Below are positions 22,850-35,835 of a DNA stretch of 64,000 nucleotides, in pieces. Under the pieces are notes generated by a model. It did no database searches. It worked only from the letters and a program-made list of their open reading frames with translations, and was not told the DNA's origin. A program made the position numbers and the translations under genes. The stretch is from Neostapfia colusana. Its lineage: Eukaryota > Streptophyta > Magnoliopsida > Poales > Poaceae. Where the stretch lies: NCBI GenBank assembly GCA_030760725.1, contig JASWHV010000008.1:57015671-57079670 (forward strand). The letters run 5' to 3'. Each line of letters starts with the position of its first letter. The first letter of the stretch is position 1.

Positions 22850-23299
22850 CTAGGATTGTTGATACATTTTATCAATACAAGTCAAACTTGGCCGAATTGT
22901 TTTGTTTTGCCTTACTTCAAAGTCCTTAGACAATGTTGGACTTGTCTTTGTAGCAAACTTCCCTCGCTTTACTTCATAGACCGATGCTTGTTGTGCCAAG
23001 GTATTGGCTCTCCAATTTGCTTCTCTAAAGATATTCTTGATACATAAAGTATCTAGAGTTTTTATGATATCCAAGCATCGTTCTCGGTAGTCATTCAAGA
23101 TTTCATCCAAACACTGGCTCTCACCACTGATATGTTGAATTACAAGCTTGGAATCATGAAAAACTTCTATGTTCTTGATTCCCATGTTGACCAAACATTC
23201 CAAGCCATTCAACAATCCTTCATACTTGACCTGATTGTTAGTACATTCAAATCCTAGCCGAATAGATAGCTCATATATGGAGTTTGTGGGTGAGACCAA
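22850..23299 (-). pseudogene. Second (archaeal-type) RNase H of G3
   Basis: The 149-codon frame has IRLGFECTNNQVKYEGLLNG, then VFHDSKLVIQHISGE and NWRANTLAQQA. This matches the RNase H (RVT_3-like) domain found between RT/RNase H and integrase in Tat elements. The usual AEYEAL glutamate-containing box reads VKYEGL. The domain is characteristic of the lineage and supports the classification. Confidence 0.82.
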
Positions 23300-23314
23300 T
23301 ACAAAACCAACTCC

Positions 23315-24284
23315 CTAACATTTATCACAAACCGACCCATCGAAGTAAAGTTTCCATGGACATACCTTGACTAAGCATTCATCTTCAAGTTGTATACTGT
23401 GTTCCACGATGAAGTCAGCCACGACCTGTCCTTTCATGCTTCGAAGAGGCTCATATACCAAGTCATATTCCACCAGAGAGTAAGCCCATTTGCCAAACCT
23501 GCCACTAAAGATCAATTTTTTCAACATGCTTTACTGTATCGTGCAGACAAGTCACAATGCACGTGCTACGAAGAATATAGTGCCGAAACTTGGAACAAGC
23601 ATAACAGAGAGATAGACACAACTTTTCAATGAAAACATACCTTGTCTTGACATTCAACAGCCTTTTACTTAATAGTACACAGAGAACTCTTTACCTTGAT
23701 CTTCTTGAGTTAACAAAATATAGAGCCTAAAGGCTTGTCCAACCTTAGGTGCTCGTAATACTGGAGGATTGATCAAATAAGTCTTGATTCTCTCGAATGC
23801 CTCCTTTTGCTCTGCCTCCAAGTAAACTCATGCTCATGCTTTAGTTTTAAAAGGGGCATAAAGGATCTGTTCTTGCCTGCCAAGTTAGATATAAACTTTC
23901 TTAAGTAGTTGATCTTTCCTAACAACTTCTGTACATCTCTTTTGCATGTCGGCTCCTCTATCCTTTTGATGACTTCTACCTTCTTAGGGTCAACCTCTAT
24001 CCCATGTTCATGCACAATGAACCCCAAGAAAATCTTCTAGCCGACACACCAAAGGCACACTTCAATGGATTCATCTTTAGACCATACTTATTCATTCTTT
24101 CAAAGGCTACACATAAATCAGCTATGTGTTCATGAAAACCAACTGATTTCACCACTAGATTATGAATACAAACCTCTAAGATGATACCCAACAGACCATG
24201 GAAGATAAGATTCATGGCTCTATGATACGTAGATCCAACATTCTTTATTCCAAAGGTCATGACAATCCATTCAAACAATCCCAC
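23315..24284 (-). pseudogene. RT palm/thumb and first RNase H of G3, catalytic box lost
   Basis: RT motifs are readable: GLFEWIVMTFGIKN, MNPLKCAFGV, the broken GFIVHEHGIEVDPKK, and LLGKINYLRKFISNLAGK. The catalytic YIDD box reads CIHN (EVCIHNLVVKS at about 24180), so both Asp residues are gone. The following RNase H part (23315-23527) includes FGKWAYSLVEYDL and KGQVVADFIVEH. This copy cannot reverse transcribe. Confidence 0.85.
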
Positions 24285-24763
24285 AAACCCTGGGTAACAA
24301 AAGGTTGTCTTAGATGTGTCCTCCTCAGCCAGTTAAACCCATCATTGCCATCTAGGAAGCTGATCATCTTGTGTCTTGCAATATTGTTGATCAACACATC
24401 AGCTATAGGCATGCGGTATTCATCGTTAGGTGTAGCCCTGTTCAAGTCCCTAAAGTCTATACATATCCTAATCTTTCCCGTGTTTTTCTTCTCCACTAGG
24501 ACTATGTTCGAAACCCACTCGGCATAGCTACATGGCCAAACAAAGTTGGCCTTCAACAGACAATCAACTTCTGCCTTGATTCTATCATACAACTTCTTGT
24601 TAAACCTTCTAAAGGGCTGCTTGTGTGGTCTAAGCTCTGGCTTAATCGGCAACTTGTGTCCTACTAAGTCTCTACTCAACTCTGGCATCTCAGTGTACTC
24701 CAAAGCAAAGCAATCAATGCTATCTTTTAGTAACTTGCCTACCCCTCTTTTAGTAACTTGCAT
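24257..24763 (-). pseudogene. RT finger domain of G3
   Basis: The 168-codon frame covers the N-terminal RT region: LPIKPELRPHKQPFRRFN, SNIVLVEKKNTGKIRICIDF, RDLNRATPNDEYRMPIAD and ISFLDGNDGFNWL, where a GYNQI-type motif is usual. It is separated from the palm by a frame break near 24270. Confidence 0.85.
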
Positions 24764-25133
24764 ACCTCTTCCTTCCGAGCTCTCACAAGGTTGGCATTCA
24801 CTTAAGTTGGCTTGTGCACCGATCCCCCTCCAAGGTTTACTTCCTCCAACTCATCTACAGAAGAGAAACCTTGTCCTAACTTGCCTATATCATCAAAGTC
24901 TTCAACTATCTCGCCCATATCATTCTTTCCTAAACGATATGCCTTGGTTGTCTTCCGTAACCATGCCAAATTGTCCCTTTTACCTAACATACTCAAGATA
25001 CATCACTTATCCGAGTTACATCCATCATCTTTACATTCACAGGGACAAATCCATCCATCCCTACGCTTACATAGTCATAGTCCTTGAGATCTCTCCCTGT
25101 GAGACATTTGACGTCGTCGTGTTGTACCTCAGA

Positions 25134-25523
25134 TCATTCGTCCAATGCCACACAAGCCGAGTTTTCAGCTTCTACTAGATCCATCTCGTCTCCAACCCAT
25201 TGTATCAAACGTTGGCGCAAGGTAGACATTACACACCTGTTGGCATGTATCCAATCTCGCCCAAGCAACAAGTTGTACCTGCTCCAGACGTTGACCACGA
25301 AGAAGGCTGTAGGAATAGTCTTGCTGCCCACCGTTAGCTTCACACATATGACTCCTTTGGACTCGGTTGGATCTCTTGAAAAGCCACTCAACATCATGTT
25401 GGTCTTGATCAGCTCATCCTCTCTATATCCAAGCTTCTCAAATATGGACAGTGGCATAATGTTGACACCTGCCCCTCCATTACCAACATGCACCCCAATG
25501 GTGTTCCATTCACATATCCCCAA
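25134..25523 (-). pseudogene. Protease region of G3
   Basis: The retropepsin-like fold is suggested by VNIMPLSIFEKLGY and NLLLGRDWIHAN. The active-site Asp of the usual (I/V)D-GSAVN box is not seen; the stretch reads VGNGGAGVN. The frame continues toward RT through a broken linker (24802-25130). Confidence 0.75.
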
Positions 25524-26075
25524 ATATATAAGAGTTTCATAAGTTGGCCGAGCTTCTCTGGCTTCTAAAACACAACGTTCTTAGCTCCTAAGTCCAGCTT
25601 GGCCACCTCAACCTCCAGGATGCAAAACTCAGTCGGCAACTGGAACACCATGTTCATATCAACCTGGTTATCTTCCCTGCTCGAGTTACTCTCCTCTTCT
25701 TCTTTGTTTGCTGCTTCTTCCTGAGCCAAATGTTTCTCCCTCCACAAGTTTTCCTGATGATCACTTGTCTTGCCTTGTTAAACCAATGATCTCGCTCCTC
25801 TTCCTCTTCTCAGCAATTTCCAAGGCTCTAATATGTTGCACACATCTCTTTTGTGTCTGGTTGAGCCCTGTCGATCACCATTGGGGTTCCGTTTTGGTTC
25901 CCGGAGCCACAGCCTTGGTCACACTTTCCTTTGCTCCTTTTGGTGTTACGTCCCACCTGCTGAGCTTCCTCAGCCTTGGACTAATCTGGCTGGTTGATAT
26001 ATTAACTTGTGAAGCTTGTGCATGATCAACCATCCTCGGTTGCTTGTCCTTGGGCGCTGGTGAGATACCCGGTCA

Positions 26076-26234
26076 TGCAAGGTATTGTGCCAATCATCAG
26101 TAGATGTTGCTTCAAACTTGCATTCTCCTCAGATCATGCCTTCACATCATCTTGGATTATGCAAGGTATTGTGCCAATCATCAGTAGATGTTGCTTCAAA
26201 CTTGCATTCTCCTCAGATCATGCCTTCACATCAT
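26076..26234. repeat. Tandem duplication, 84-bp period
   Basis: A unit beginning tgcaaggtattgtgcc at 26076 is repeated at 26160 with 75 identical bases. It lies in the gag-protease spacer of G3 and points to a local replication slip or unequal exchange. Confidence 0.9.
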
Positions 26235-26651
26235 GTTCCCGGGGCAAAGTTTTGGACACAGTACTGGTTGGACATGTTTGCTTTGGTTTCCAAGTTAATT
26301 TGTTGTTCCCACGTCCAGTATGCTGCCACCTTTGCACCTGTGCCCCCCGAGCCTCATGAGAAGGTCATGTATCATAAAAATCTATCAGTTTTTCTTGATA
26401 CCGATAGTTCCCATGCCTTGTTTCACCTAGAGTGCTCCTAAGGCCTCTGGCAATGTAGCTCAGGGACCTATCCCGCTCGTGTCCACTCAGTCTTTGGAAC
26501 ATACTCCCCTTCTGTTGCCTCAGATACTTTATGATCAAGAAGTCCAAAGTTGGCTTGAACACTGTGGTCCTCCTTGGCTCAATGATCTTCCATACCCCAA
26601 CTTCAGGGTTCCTTCACTTGATCATCTTCTTTCTCAAGTCATCGGACACGA

Positions 26652-28439
26652 TCATGTTCTTTCCTTTAGTTGTTCCTGCTTGATCGTCCTCACCAGGATC
26701 TTATTCTCTTCAAAGTGAATCATATTAACTGGAGAAGGGTCCGTGTCGAGTTTCATCTTGTTGCCATCACCTAGGGTTAACTGACCATCGTTCAAAGTCG
26801 ATTGCACCTTCCTACGAAAGAAGTTGCATTCGTTAGTTGTATGAGAATAAGAGTCATGGAACTTAGAATATCTCTTCTTCACCAGCTGCTAGGGTGATGG
26901 AATCACATGATCGTCCTTGGATTTTATCACCTTGTTATGTAACAACACGTCAAAAAACTTGTCACGGTTAGTTACATCAAAGGTAAATCTTATCTCCTCC
27001 CTTTTCTCGGGACTGGGCTTCAAGAATGCATAAGCCAAACGTTATTCTTGTGGTTTTCTGCCCATTCGGCCACGCATACTTCCATGTCTTCGTCGCTGGC
27101 CGACTCCTCACCTAAGATGTTAACGTGTTGCTTCTCTTTGTCTCTGTGGTTTCCCTCTTTGAACCGACTATATGCCCTGCTGTCCTTGGCACGGTTATCA
27201 TATGCCACAACACGTTGTAGAACTTGGTTAACATCACCAAATTCCATCCCTTCTAGCTTCTCTTTCGAATATGAAAATAATCCCACAAAATCTAGATTGG
27301 CCAAATCCTTTTCCCCTATGGTTAGGCTAAAACATTTGTTTCTAGTCACCCTAAACATTTTGATATAGTCGGCCACAGTTTCATTATACTTCTGCTCAAC
27401 AATTGTGAGAGGAAACAACCTCAGCTCGCTTTCACCATTGTAGGAGTACTCATGAAACTTTTGTTCAAGGCACGACCATGTGGTTATGGAGTTTGGAGGC
27501 AAAGAAGTGAACCAGTTGAAGGCCGTCCTAGATAGGGATAGGGGAAACAATCTGATCTTGTGAATATCAGTTATGCCTACATCACTTTCTTGGATTAGGA
27601 ATTGGCCTATATGTTCATGGTTTTTTTTAGTACTCCCCAGCAAACTTAGCAAAATCAGAAACCGTAAAACCTCTAGGATATGGCATTGTGTCAAAGTACT
27701 CAATGTATGGTTTCTGGTAAGTTCTCACGTGCCCTTGGGTGTAATCCCGAGTTCTCTGAGTGTTTTGGCTACCTGATCTCTAAGATTGTCGTGTACATCA
27801 GTGAGAGTAATGGAAAGGCCATATGGTATGGTTTGTGGTTGCACTTGAGGGAAGAACGTGTTGGGTACCGGCCCAAGTGGTACACCGTTTCCCGTAGGAG
27901 ATATGCTAGGTCCGTGGGCAATTGTCTGGTAATATGGTTGCTCGACATTCACCCCCGGCTGCCTAGGTGGAATGTAAGGTGGTGGATCGCTTGCTGAATT
28001 AGTTGGTACGTGGTTCACGTTGCAATCTACACGTTTCCCACCAGCTTCCTCTTGCACTTGCTGGACCATTGATCGAACCTGCCGATGCAAGTTGCTATCT
28101 ACATTCTGCTCAAACTCGGATTTGAAAGAAATGAAAGAGTTCTTTAATCCATCTGTAATTGTGCGTGCAAGACCTTACGAGTCGAGGCTTGCACCATGTC
28201 GTCCTTCTGGACTATGCCTCCTCGGGTCTTTTAGAAGCACGTCAGCTTGCTCTGGGGTCTTGCCATCTTCTCTTGCTCGATCTCACGCTCAAGCTCCTCT
28301 TGAATCCTTTCACGGTCCTCCTGTGTGTGATCTTGTAGCTGTACTTTGATGACATTGCTAGCATCAACGGCCATACTATCGGCTTTCCTCCTTGACGCTT
28401 CGACCATCTCTTCTCTTGTTGATCAGTGTTAAGCAGCAC
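26652..28439 (-). pseudogene. Gag of G3
   Basis: The N-terminal Pro-rich part (28090-27725, PPPYIPPRQPGVN) leads to the Gag core (27703-27020: FPLSLSRTAFNWFTSLPP, W..LEQKFHEYSY, EQKYNETVADYIKMFR). A knuckle-like FHDSYSHTTNECNFFR element lies at 26882-26800. Several frame breaks separate these parts. Composition and motif order match Tat-lineage Gag. Confidence 0.8.
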
Positions 28440-28481
28440 CGATCGTTGAGTTGCTCGTGAAGCTTGATTAGCAAAACTTCA

Positions 28482-28499
28482 TCCCTAGTGGAGTCGCCA
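28482..28499 (-). other. Primer binding site of G3
   Basis: The minus strand reads TGGCGACTCCACTAGGGA, four bases from the LTR edge at 28504. This TGGCGACTC-type PBS is usual in the Tat lineage, where it has been matched to tRNA-Arg. The tRNA assignment is from memory of the lineage and not tested. Confidence 0.7.
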
Positions 28500-28503
28500 A
28501 TTC

Positions 28504-28737
28504 TGTTGGTGTAGCTTGATGGTAGGCTTCAAAACTTAGATCAAAACTCAGCGTTGAACAAAGTTCCGGTGATGAATGGGATAACCTTCTCTCTTTCGTG
28601 GAGAAGAACCAGATGCTTTTCTCGGCAAAGCACCAAACGGCTATGAACTAGCTAGGAAAACTAAGGAAACTACAAAAAACTAAGAAAACATAAAAGATAC
28701 AAATATTTTGATCGGGATTGAGCTTGTTTTTTGTCTC
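28504..28737 (-). repeat. Right LTR of G3, first segment
   Basis: Matches 21093-21330. It is cut by G4; the remainder resumes at 37574 and ends at 37980. Confidence 0.9.
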
Positions 28738-28742
28738 GGTTG

Positions 28743-29461
28743 TGTTCGTGGAACAGGTGATGGAGTCACCAACAGATGATCAAAGTCACCTGTACTGCAG
28801 CAAATTTCGGCGTTAGACGCCGAAACTCGGATAGAAGTAAGGTTCTTGATGTCAGGAACGTGATATGTCTTTCTTACCTTAAGAGCGACGGATGCTTTTC
28901 TCGGCAAAGCAACAAAGAACTACGGGAACTAAGCTACAAACTACGAAAACATAAGGAAAAGTAGATGAACAAAAAGTTTGTACTGATCGACTTGATTGAT
29001 TCGTGATCTCTTCAACAGATAGCTACCTTTTATATAGAGTCGATACAAACTGAATGATATGATCTTCTAAGTTTAAACTAGACTCAACTTATCTCAAAGG
29101 CACGGCCAAATGTCATGCAAAACCTTATAGAATGCTGACACGGCGCTATCTAATATTTACAACATTTTTGAATTCTACCGAAAATGCCTAAATCCTGCTC
29201 GGCCTCTGCATCTTGTGATTTAGCTGATTTATCTTGCGGTCGCGAGGTAACTCGGTCTTCTCGGGCCGAACTATCACCCGGGCGCTTGTATCCTGAGTTT
29301 CCAAGATAAAAAAAAGACTTTCCACAAGCGTTCCTCCGGTCTCGGGTACGTTCTCTCGTCGAAGTCTTCTGCACCTTGAATTCTTGAGATAAAAGACCCT
29401 TTCCACCTTGTTTTCTGGCTCCTCCAACCTGCAAAATCCACAACCATTTTTACCCCCAACA
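28743..29461 (-). repeat. Left LTR of G4
   Basis: 719 bp, TG...CA, with a polypurine tract just inside (AAAATAGGGGGCCATG on the minus strand, 29462-29477). Positions 29109-29461 align with 37217-37568. Confidence 0.9.
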
Positions 29462-29594
29462 CATGGCCCCCTATTTTGGGGAAAACGGAGTATGCAAAAA
29501 AACATCTTCCACGTCAGGATTTACTAGATAAATTGGTTGTTTTACCTTGCAAGTCTTAGATGTTTTAACTTTATTGCCACACACTCGGGTAGAA

Positions 29595-29988
29595 TCATTT
29601 CAAGTACCTTCCATTGATAGCCTTTCCCGAGTTTCCCCCTTTCAAGTTTTCCACAAAGTTGGCATTTCCAGAGAAAATACCCACAATTCTAAAAGGTCCT
29701 TCCCAGCTCGGTGACCAATTGCCAAACTTCTTGTCTCGAGTTCCTAAGGGCAAAATCGTTCTCCATACTAAGTCTCCGATCTGGAACGATTTCTCTCGAA
29801 CTCTCTTGTTGTAATACTTGGCCACCTTGAGCTTTTCTTTCTCGATCTCTTTCAAAGCTTCCATTCGGCTTTCAGAAACTTCATCCAACTTGTCCATCAT
29901 CAATTCTTGATAATCTATAGCCAAAAGGTTGTCTTGTTGATCTATTCGACATGCCTCCATCTTAACTTCTATGGGTAACATGGCTTCT
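29595..29988 (-). pseudogene. Integrase C-terminal part of G4
   Basis: Contains MLPIEVKMEACRIDQQDNL, KVAKYYNKRVREKSFQIGD, LVWRTILPLGTRDKKFG and the SPSWEGPFRIVGIF block, the C-terminal DNA-binding part of a Tat integrase. It is separated from its N-terminal part (34036 onward) by S5. The open frame runs to 30149, but everything beyond 29988 is LTR sequence translated by accident. Confidence 0.85.
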
Positions 29989-32900
29989 TGTAAGGGCCTC
30001 AGTTTTTGACACACATTTGCAGTGTTCATCACCACACCACACACCTCATTTGAGGAAGGATGATGAACACAAATGAAGAGCAAGTAACAATTATCAACAT
30101 GCTCATTAGAGAACAAACTCACACACTGCAAAAGTGGTATTTCCCACATGTGATATAGATGGGCTGGACGTATGAAAACCCCTACACTTTACTAAGGATG
30201 TCCATGCCAAGTTTCACCCAAATTCAAAACCTTTTTGAGGTCATTTTGGGTATAGTTAGGAAGAGGGCAGTTTGAAACCATATTCAAATTCAAACTGTTT
30301 TTATCCCATGAATTTAAAAGTGGGAGGCATATTCTTACTCAGCACATTTTTGTGAGCTCACACACCAATTTTCACTCCATTTGGAGTTGATCTTGACATG
30401 AGCTAAGTGGGAGAAATTCAAACTTTATTTGAATTTCAAACTGAACTTGTGCTGAAATTCATTCAAACCAAACCTTATTTGAACTTTGATCAATTCAAAT
30501 GGCTCATGGGTGAATAATTTGAATTGCCAAGGGTAGTATGGGGTTCACTGTTTACAACAGTGATTAGGAGTGAATTTCAGAGGTTAAAACTGGAAGTGGG
30601 ACCCACATGTCAGCCACTGCTCAGATCAAACCGACTGAGACTTTTTCACTCAGGTCGCTGAGCCGCAGCGGTGATCGCCACCGAGGGCAGCCGCCGCGCC
30701 AGCAGCTGCTTGCCCACGCGTGGGCGTGTGGCGGTGCAGAGCCTTCTTAAGGCGCCTGCCCCCCCCTCCCCGGCCGAGGCACCGCCGTTCTTCCCCGCAA
30801 GAACTCAGCGCCGGCCGAAAATTTCCGCAGTTCGGAATCGATCGGAGAACGCCGATCGCAGCTCCCTCCGTCCACTTCAGAGCCCCAGCAAGGTACTAGA
30901 GACCTTCCTCCGTCCTCCCCGTTGCTAGAATTCCGTTGAAACCGATTGATATCGGCTGTGCCGAAAGATCAAATTCGGGACTTGGAACCGCCACACCTCA
31001 AGCTCCCGTGGACAGCCCAACCAGGGCGTTGTCACGCCCGAGCAAAGGCACCCTTGGACGCGCTGGTGACCGGTGCTGCTCATCCCCGAGCCACAGCTCG
31101 AGTGGTTGCTCACCGGCGGCGAATTTCCACTTTTCCCCTTTCTGTGTGCAGAACGACCTTCGGGTACGATTCTGTTTAATTCGTGCTCTAGAAAGGATTA
31201 GAGGGCCTCAAGCCGCTCTCACACGAGCTAGACACGGTAACGCACAAGTTGCCTTCACAACTCTGGGCCGGAGAACCTCTGTACCCGGCGTAATTCGAGG
31301 TCTACCAATGGCGGAATGAACGGGCGGCATCGGGCGCAAGGTGAGGACCTATTTCGGGCCTTCCCCGAGCTGCCTCGAGCTCATATCGACCTTCTCTGAG
31401 GTCCACTGATGCTCCCCGACCGGTTTCTCAAGTAGCTGAGGTGCTAGAGAAGTCAGCCGACATGGCCGATGTCGTTCCGAGGTGGCGGCTCGTCGCCGAC
31501 CATGCTCCGGCCATTGTCATGAGCAGCTGACCCTAGAATCCTGTTCCCTGAGTAAAAGTAGGCAGGGGCGGCCAGAATCGAGAAGTTTGGAGCTGTACAG
31601 CAGCCGGCGGCGAGCTCTCCGGCGAGGTCCCTCGGCGGCGGAGCGCGGGCGTCGCGAGGTTGAAGAAGGGGTGGACCCCAGCTGTCAGCGGGAGATATTT
31701 TGAATCGGGATCCGGCTGCGGCCGGGATCGAGTGTGCTGGCGCGCAAAATCATTGTGGGCCGTGGTGTGCTGTCGCCTCGGCGTGCGACGCGTGTCCCCT
31801 GGGCCCACGCGCGAGTTTAAACTTTTCCCCGATTTTCAGATTTCCTTCAAACTTCAAATCCTCATAACTTTGGCTAGAAAACTCCAAATTGAGTGAACTA
31901 AATTTTGCTGGATTCGGCTATCTGAGTACTTTCCAGCAAATCAAGTTTCACTTCATGAAAACCCTTAATTCTCCAGAATTAATTCCTCAAAGTTTAAACT
32001 GTTAGGAATTTTAACTGGAGAACCCTTTGGAGGAAAATCCTGAAATTTTGCTGGGATGTTCACCAAAATATCCTTGAACTATCATAAAAATTTCAGATCC
32101 ATTTGAGCTAATCTGATCCACCTAATGGTGTGATTAGTGAAACTGTTCCAGAGAAAATAGAAAATGTTCAGAAACATTTTCAGAATTTTCTCTGAAATTG
32201 TTTAGCTCATAACTTTAGCTAGGAACCTTCAAATTAAGTGAGACCAACTCCATTAGAACCCTCTGAAAATCTAGTTTTCAGAAAGTCATAGTTTGCTTCA
32301 TGAAAATTCCTAGAACACCCTAAGAGTTCCAATTAAGGTCAAGGACATAATTAATTGTGGAGGGCTCAAATGAGCTTTGCTGCAACTAAAACTTGACCAA
32401 ATCTCTTTTTAGGTTGTAACCAAGCCACAGTAAAAGTCTCACAGTCATTAGGTCTGTCTAGCAAGGGTTATAGACTTCACAACTTCAAAGTTAATATAAA
32501 TGCATTTAAATTGATACATATATTGCTCTTATCATGTAGTCGCTAAGGTTGAGGAGGAACCCGAAGTCCTAGACTTCGTTACTCCGGAGGAACAGCTAGC
32601 CTACGACCAAGAGCACCAAGGCAAGCTCCGGTTTGCATTAACCTTTTTACAAATTTTTATTGTTTTGAGCACATACTTGTTTCCTTTATTCTGTGCATTA
32701 GAGTCTTGATTGGAAACCCAACTGCATAGCCAAGAAAACCATGGGTTGGGGTTAGGATTGAAAACCTCGTTAGCCACTGCATTTCTAAGATAGAGTAGGA
32801 TTCGGTACAAGTCGAGTAGTTGGAACTACTCGCGAGCATAGGCTAGAGGCACTCGACTCGGGTAGTGATAGCACATGAAACACATGGCAAGAAAATGAGA

Positions 32901-34030
32901 CCAAGCGGAGGTTAAGGGCAGCAGGACTTTGGGGCCTGTGTGCTGTAGCTCCACTTGTGTCGATTGAGGACCGAGCCTTGTGCGGGCCTGTTGAACAAGC
33001 TAGAACAGTACCAAAGACCTACCGGCTATATGGGAACCGGGAAACTGATGTAACTCGGGTAGCTGGGTGTTGAGGCATAGCTGGTCATTCAGAGGGTAGG
33101 TTGAGAGCTCGAGGTGTAAATCGGCTGGCAGCACTGAGATGCGCGTGCAGAGACCTCTTGCTGGGGACGATTGGACCGGTTCAACATTTGGCTAACGGGT
33201 GAAAGGTAGTCGCGTACGGCGTCCGTGATGGTTGTTGTAGGAAACATCGAGTACGGGCGTACGTGACGGGTTGTTCGGGTAACCCTGCAGGTGTAAATCG
33301 ATTATAATCGCCGTCCCTCGCGGTCAGTGAGTACCACTTGTTCACTGTACCGTGACGTAGAAAGAACAGGCTAGTTACATTTTAAAATGTTGCTGATTGA
33401 AAGCTGGACATTGATTGTTAATGATATGCTATAGCTTAGAGCGAACTAAAGTTCTTTTCAACTTTGGGCAAAGTACATAAGAGAAATGCGTTTCTTGTTT
33501 GATTGCGGCTCTCTCATGTACCTTAGCGTAAGGTTCTCCACAACCTGCTGCTAAAACTTGAAAGTAAGGTTCTACTAATTAGGCGAGTCCTTGCAACTGA
33601 TTTTCACCTCATGTAACCCATTACCCTCATGTAGAAGTTCCATGTTTAGGTGAGACGGGTCAGACTTGCTGAGCCTTCATGCTCACTGCTTGTGTTTGAA
33701 GCTTTTGCAGGGTTCTATGAGGAAGGGACTCCCGAAGAGGAGACGGAACCCCAGGAGGGGAACCCCGTCGAGTGGGAGTCGTGCACGCCGCAGAGTTAGT
33801 GTGCGTGTGTGCTAGCAAGGACACGTTCGAGGGCTGAACGTGCACTTGATGCTTAGTCTACGCCCGCGAGTGTAGACTGAACTTATTTTGATGTAAACAT
33901 GTTCATAAACTTGTTTATGTAATAAAATTTCCGCTTCCGCTTTGTACCTTTGACGTGTGTTATACGGTGCTGTGCAACGCAGCACCCCTCAGCGTGATCC
34001 TGGCTCGACAGGACCAATGGGGTCGTGTCA
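29989..34030 (+). mobile_element. Solo LTR S5 (4.0 kb) inside G4 integrase
   Basis: The element begins TGTAAGGGCC and ends GTCGTGTCA, flanked by a perfect duplication cttct (29984-29988 and 34031-34035). Removing it restores the integrase GQE(V/A) sequence. No gag-pol or PBS is inside, so it is a single LTR. Plus orientation is shown by AATAAA near the end (33921-33926) and the exon pattern. GC-rich at 30640-31800, AT-rich from 31810 to 32500. Confidence 0.88.
32540..33799 (+). other. LTR-embedded spliced acidic mini-gene of S5
   Basis: Exon M (32540-32620, 81 nt) sits between TGTAG and AAG|GCAAGC and reads AKVEEEPEVLDFVTPEEQ and onward to DQEHQG in phase 1. Exon T (33711-33799, 89 nt) follows a strong acceptor (GCTTTTGCAG) and in the same phase reads FYEEGTPEEETEPQEGNPV, ending at TAG 33797-33799. 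AATAAA follows at 33921. The two exons together code 55 mostly acidic residues. The start codon was not found. Confidence 0.55.
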
Positions 34031-34035
34031 CTTCT

Positions 34036-34800
34036 TGTCCATAAACAAGATCAAACGGGGTAACTTTGGTGGCACCATGTCTTAACACTCGATGAGCCCA
34101 TAAGGCTTCATTGAAAGTCTTATTCCATCGCCTGGGGTTTTCCCTGATCTTCCTTTTGATGACCTTGATGAGTATCTTATTACTAGCCTCGGCTTGCCCG
34201 TTAGTTTGAGCATAATATGGAGAAGAATTCAACAATTTTATCTTAAAATATTTGGCAAACTCCCTGAATTGAAAGGATATGAAAGCTCCTCCTTGATCTG
34301 TGGTTAAAGTATGTGGAACACTAAATCTATAGATAATATGCTCAAGGACAAAACTGGTTACCTCTTTTTATGTTTTGTTCTTGATTCACATGACTTCTGT
34401 TCACTTGGTGAAGTAGTTCGTGGCAACTAACACAAACTGGTGTTTCTTCGACGACGCTGGATGTATCTCCCCGATGAAGTCCAGACCCCATCCTCAGAAA
34501 GGCTAAGGTTTCACAATGAGATGAAGCAATCTAGTTGGCGCTTGTTGGATATGTCCGAACATCTGGCAAGCTTCACATCATTGGTAATACCTGAAACAAT
34601 CCTCATGCATTGTTGGCCAATAGAAACCAGCTCGTTTGAGCATCCACTTCATCTTGTTGGCAGACTGATGTGTGCCACAAAGACCTTCGTGCACTTCTCG
34701 CACGCCCTCCCTCGCTTGATCTTTGTATATACACCTCAACAAGAGTCCATTTATAGTTCATCGGTATAGTTCATCGTTGATTAATGTATATATGAATGCT
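34036..34800 (-). pseudogene. Integrase N-terminal and core part of G4
   Basis: Readable with several stops: KWMLKRAGFYWPTM, a CEACQ zinc-binding pair, GWGLDFIGEIHPA with the first catalytic Asp, LTTDQGGAF with the second, and NGQAEASNKILIKVIKRK with the catalytic Glu. It then runs into LWAHRVLRHGATKV and LVYGQE, where S5 is inserted. Confidence 0.85.
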
Positions 34801-35081
34801 TGATGTCAAATCTTTCTGTTTTTGCACGTATTTGGGTCTTTGATGCATCCTATGATCGCTCACCTCCAATCTTCAACAACTAACACCTCAAAACTGGCCA
34901 AGTTATTCTGTTTCACCTTGATCCCGTCGCCCTTGGATAATATCGGCCTTGTTCTTACGTGGAACTTCCCTCTTTTCACTTCATAGCCCGATGCCTATTG
35001 TGCCAAGTCATTTGCCTTCCGGTTTTCTTCTCTTGGTATGTGTTTGGCTAATGTATCAAAAGTCTTAATGATATCCAGACA

Positions 35082-35333
35082 TCATTCAGGATAATCATTC
35101 AAAGTTCCATCGTAACATTGGCTTTCGCCATTAACCTGCTGGATGGCGAGCTTGAAATCCCCAAAGGCTTCGACGTCTTTGATCCCCATGTCCACATAAT
35201 TCTCTAAACCATTTATCAGTGGCTCATATTCGGCTTGGTTGTTGGTGCACACGAAGTTTAGCCGAACAGAGAACTCGTACATTGCATTTTGAGTGAAACC
35301 AATACGTACCCAATTCGTTGACCCCTGTCGCAA
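35082..35333 (-). pseudogene. Second RNase H of G4
   Basis: The 83-codon frame has VRLNFVCTNNQAEYEPLING and VEAFGDFKLAIQQVNGESQC, the archaeal-type RNase H of Tat elements. The AEYE box is better kept than in G3. Confidence 0.8.
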
Positions 35334-35356
35334 ACTGATCCATCAAACAACAACTT

Positions 35357-35686
35357 CTAAGGATGTACCTTGACCATGCACTCCTTCTCGAGTTGAACAT
35401 CATGCTCCACGATGATGTCTGCTACGACCTGGCCCTTCATGCTCTGGAGAGGCTCGAATACCAGGTCGTATTTCACCAATGAGGACGCCCATTTACCTAT
35501 CCTACCACTCAAAATCGATTGTTGCAATATGTGCTTGACAATATCGTGTTGACATGTCACGGAGCACGTACTGGGAAGGAGATAATGCTGAAACTTGGAA
35601 CACGTGTAGTACAAAGATAAACATAGTTTCTTAATGAAGGTGTACCTGGTTTCGACATCTAGGAGTTGTCTGCCCAAGTAAGACAC
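35357..35686 (-). pseudogene. First RNase H of G4
   Basis: The 109-codon frame includes ETRYTFIKKLCLSLYYTCSK, GRIGKWASSLVKYDLVFE and KGQVVADIIVEH, the Ty3-type RNase H and its linker. Confidence 0.8.
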
Positions 35687-35835
35687 AGAATATTCTTTAC
35701 CTTGGCTTTCCTGAGTTAATACAGCCTCGATAACTTGGCTTTGGGCAGCTACATAGTTGGAAAGGCTGCCTCATTTGTGGTGCACGCAAGACCGGTGGCT
35801 TCATCAAGTACTCTTTAATCCTTTAGAAAGCCTCC

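Noticed and set aside
30671..31896. Plus-strand frames in the GC-rich part of S5 as possible host exons
   Set aside because: They lie inside an LTR bounded by target duplications and show only Pro/Ala/Arg low complexity. A leader exon ending at AGCAAG|GTACTA is possible, but a host gene is not supported.
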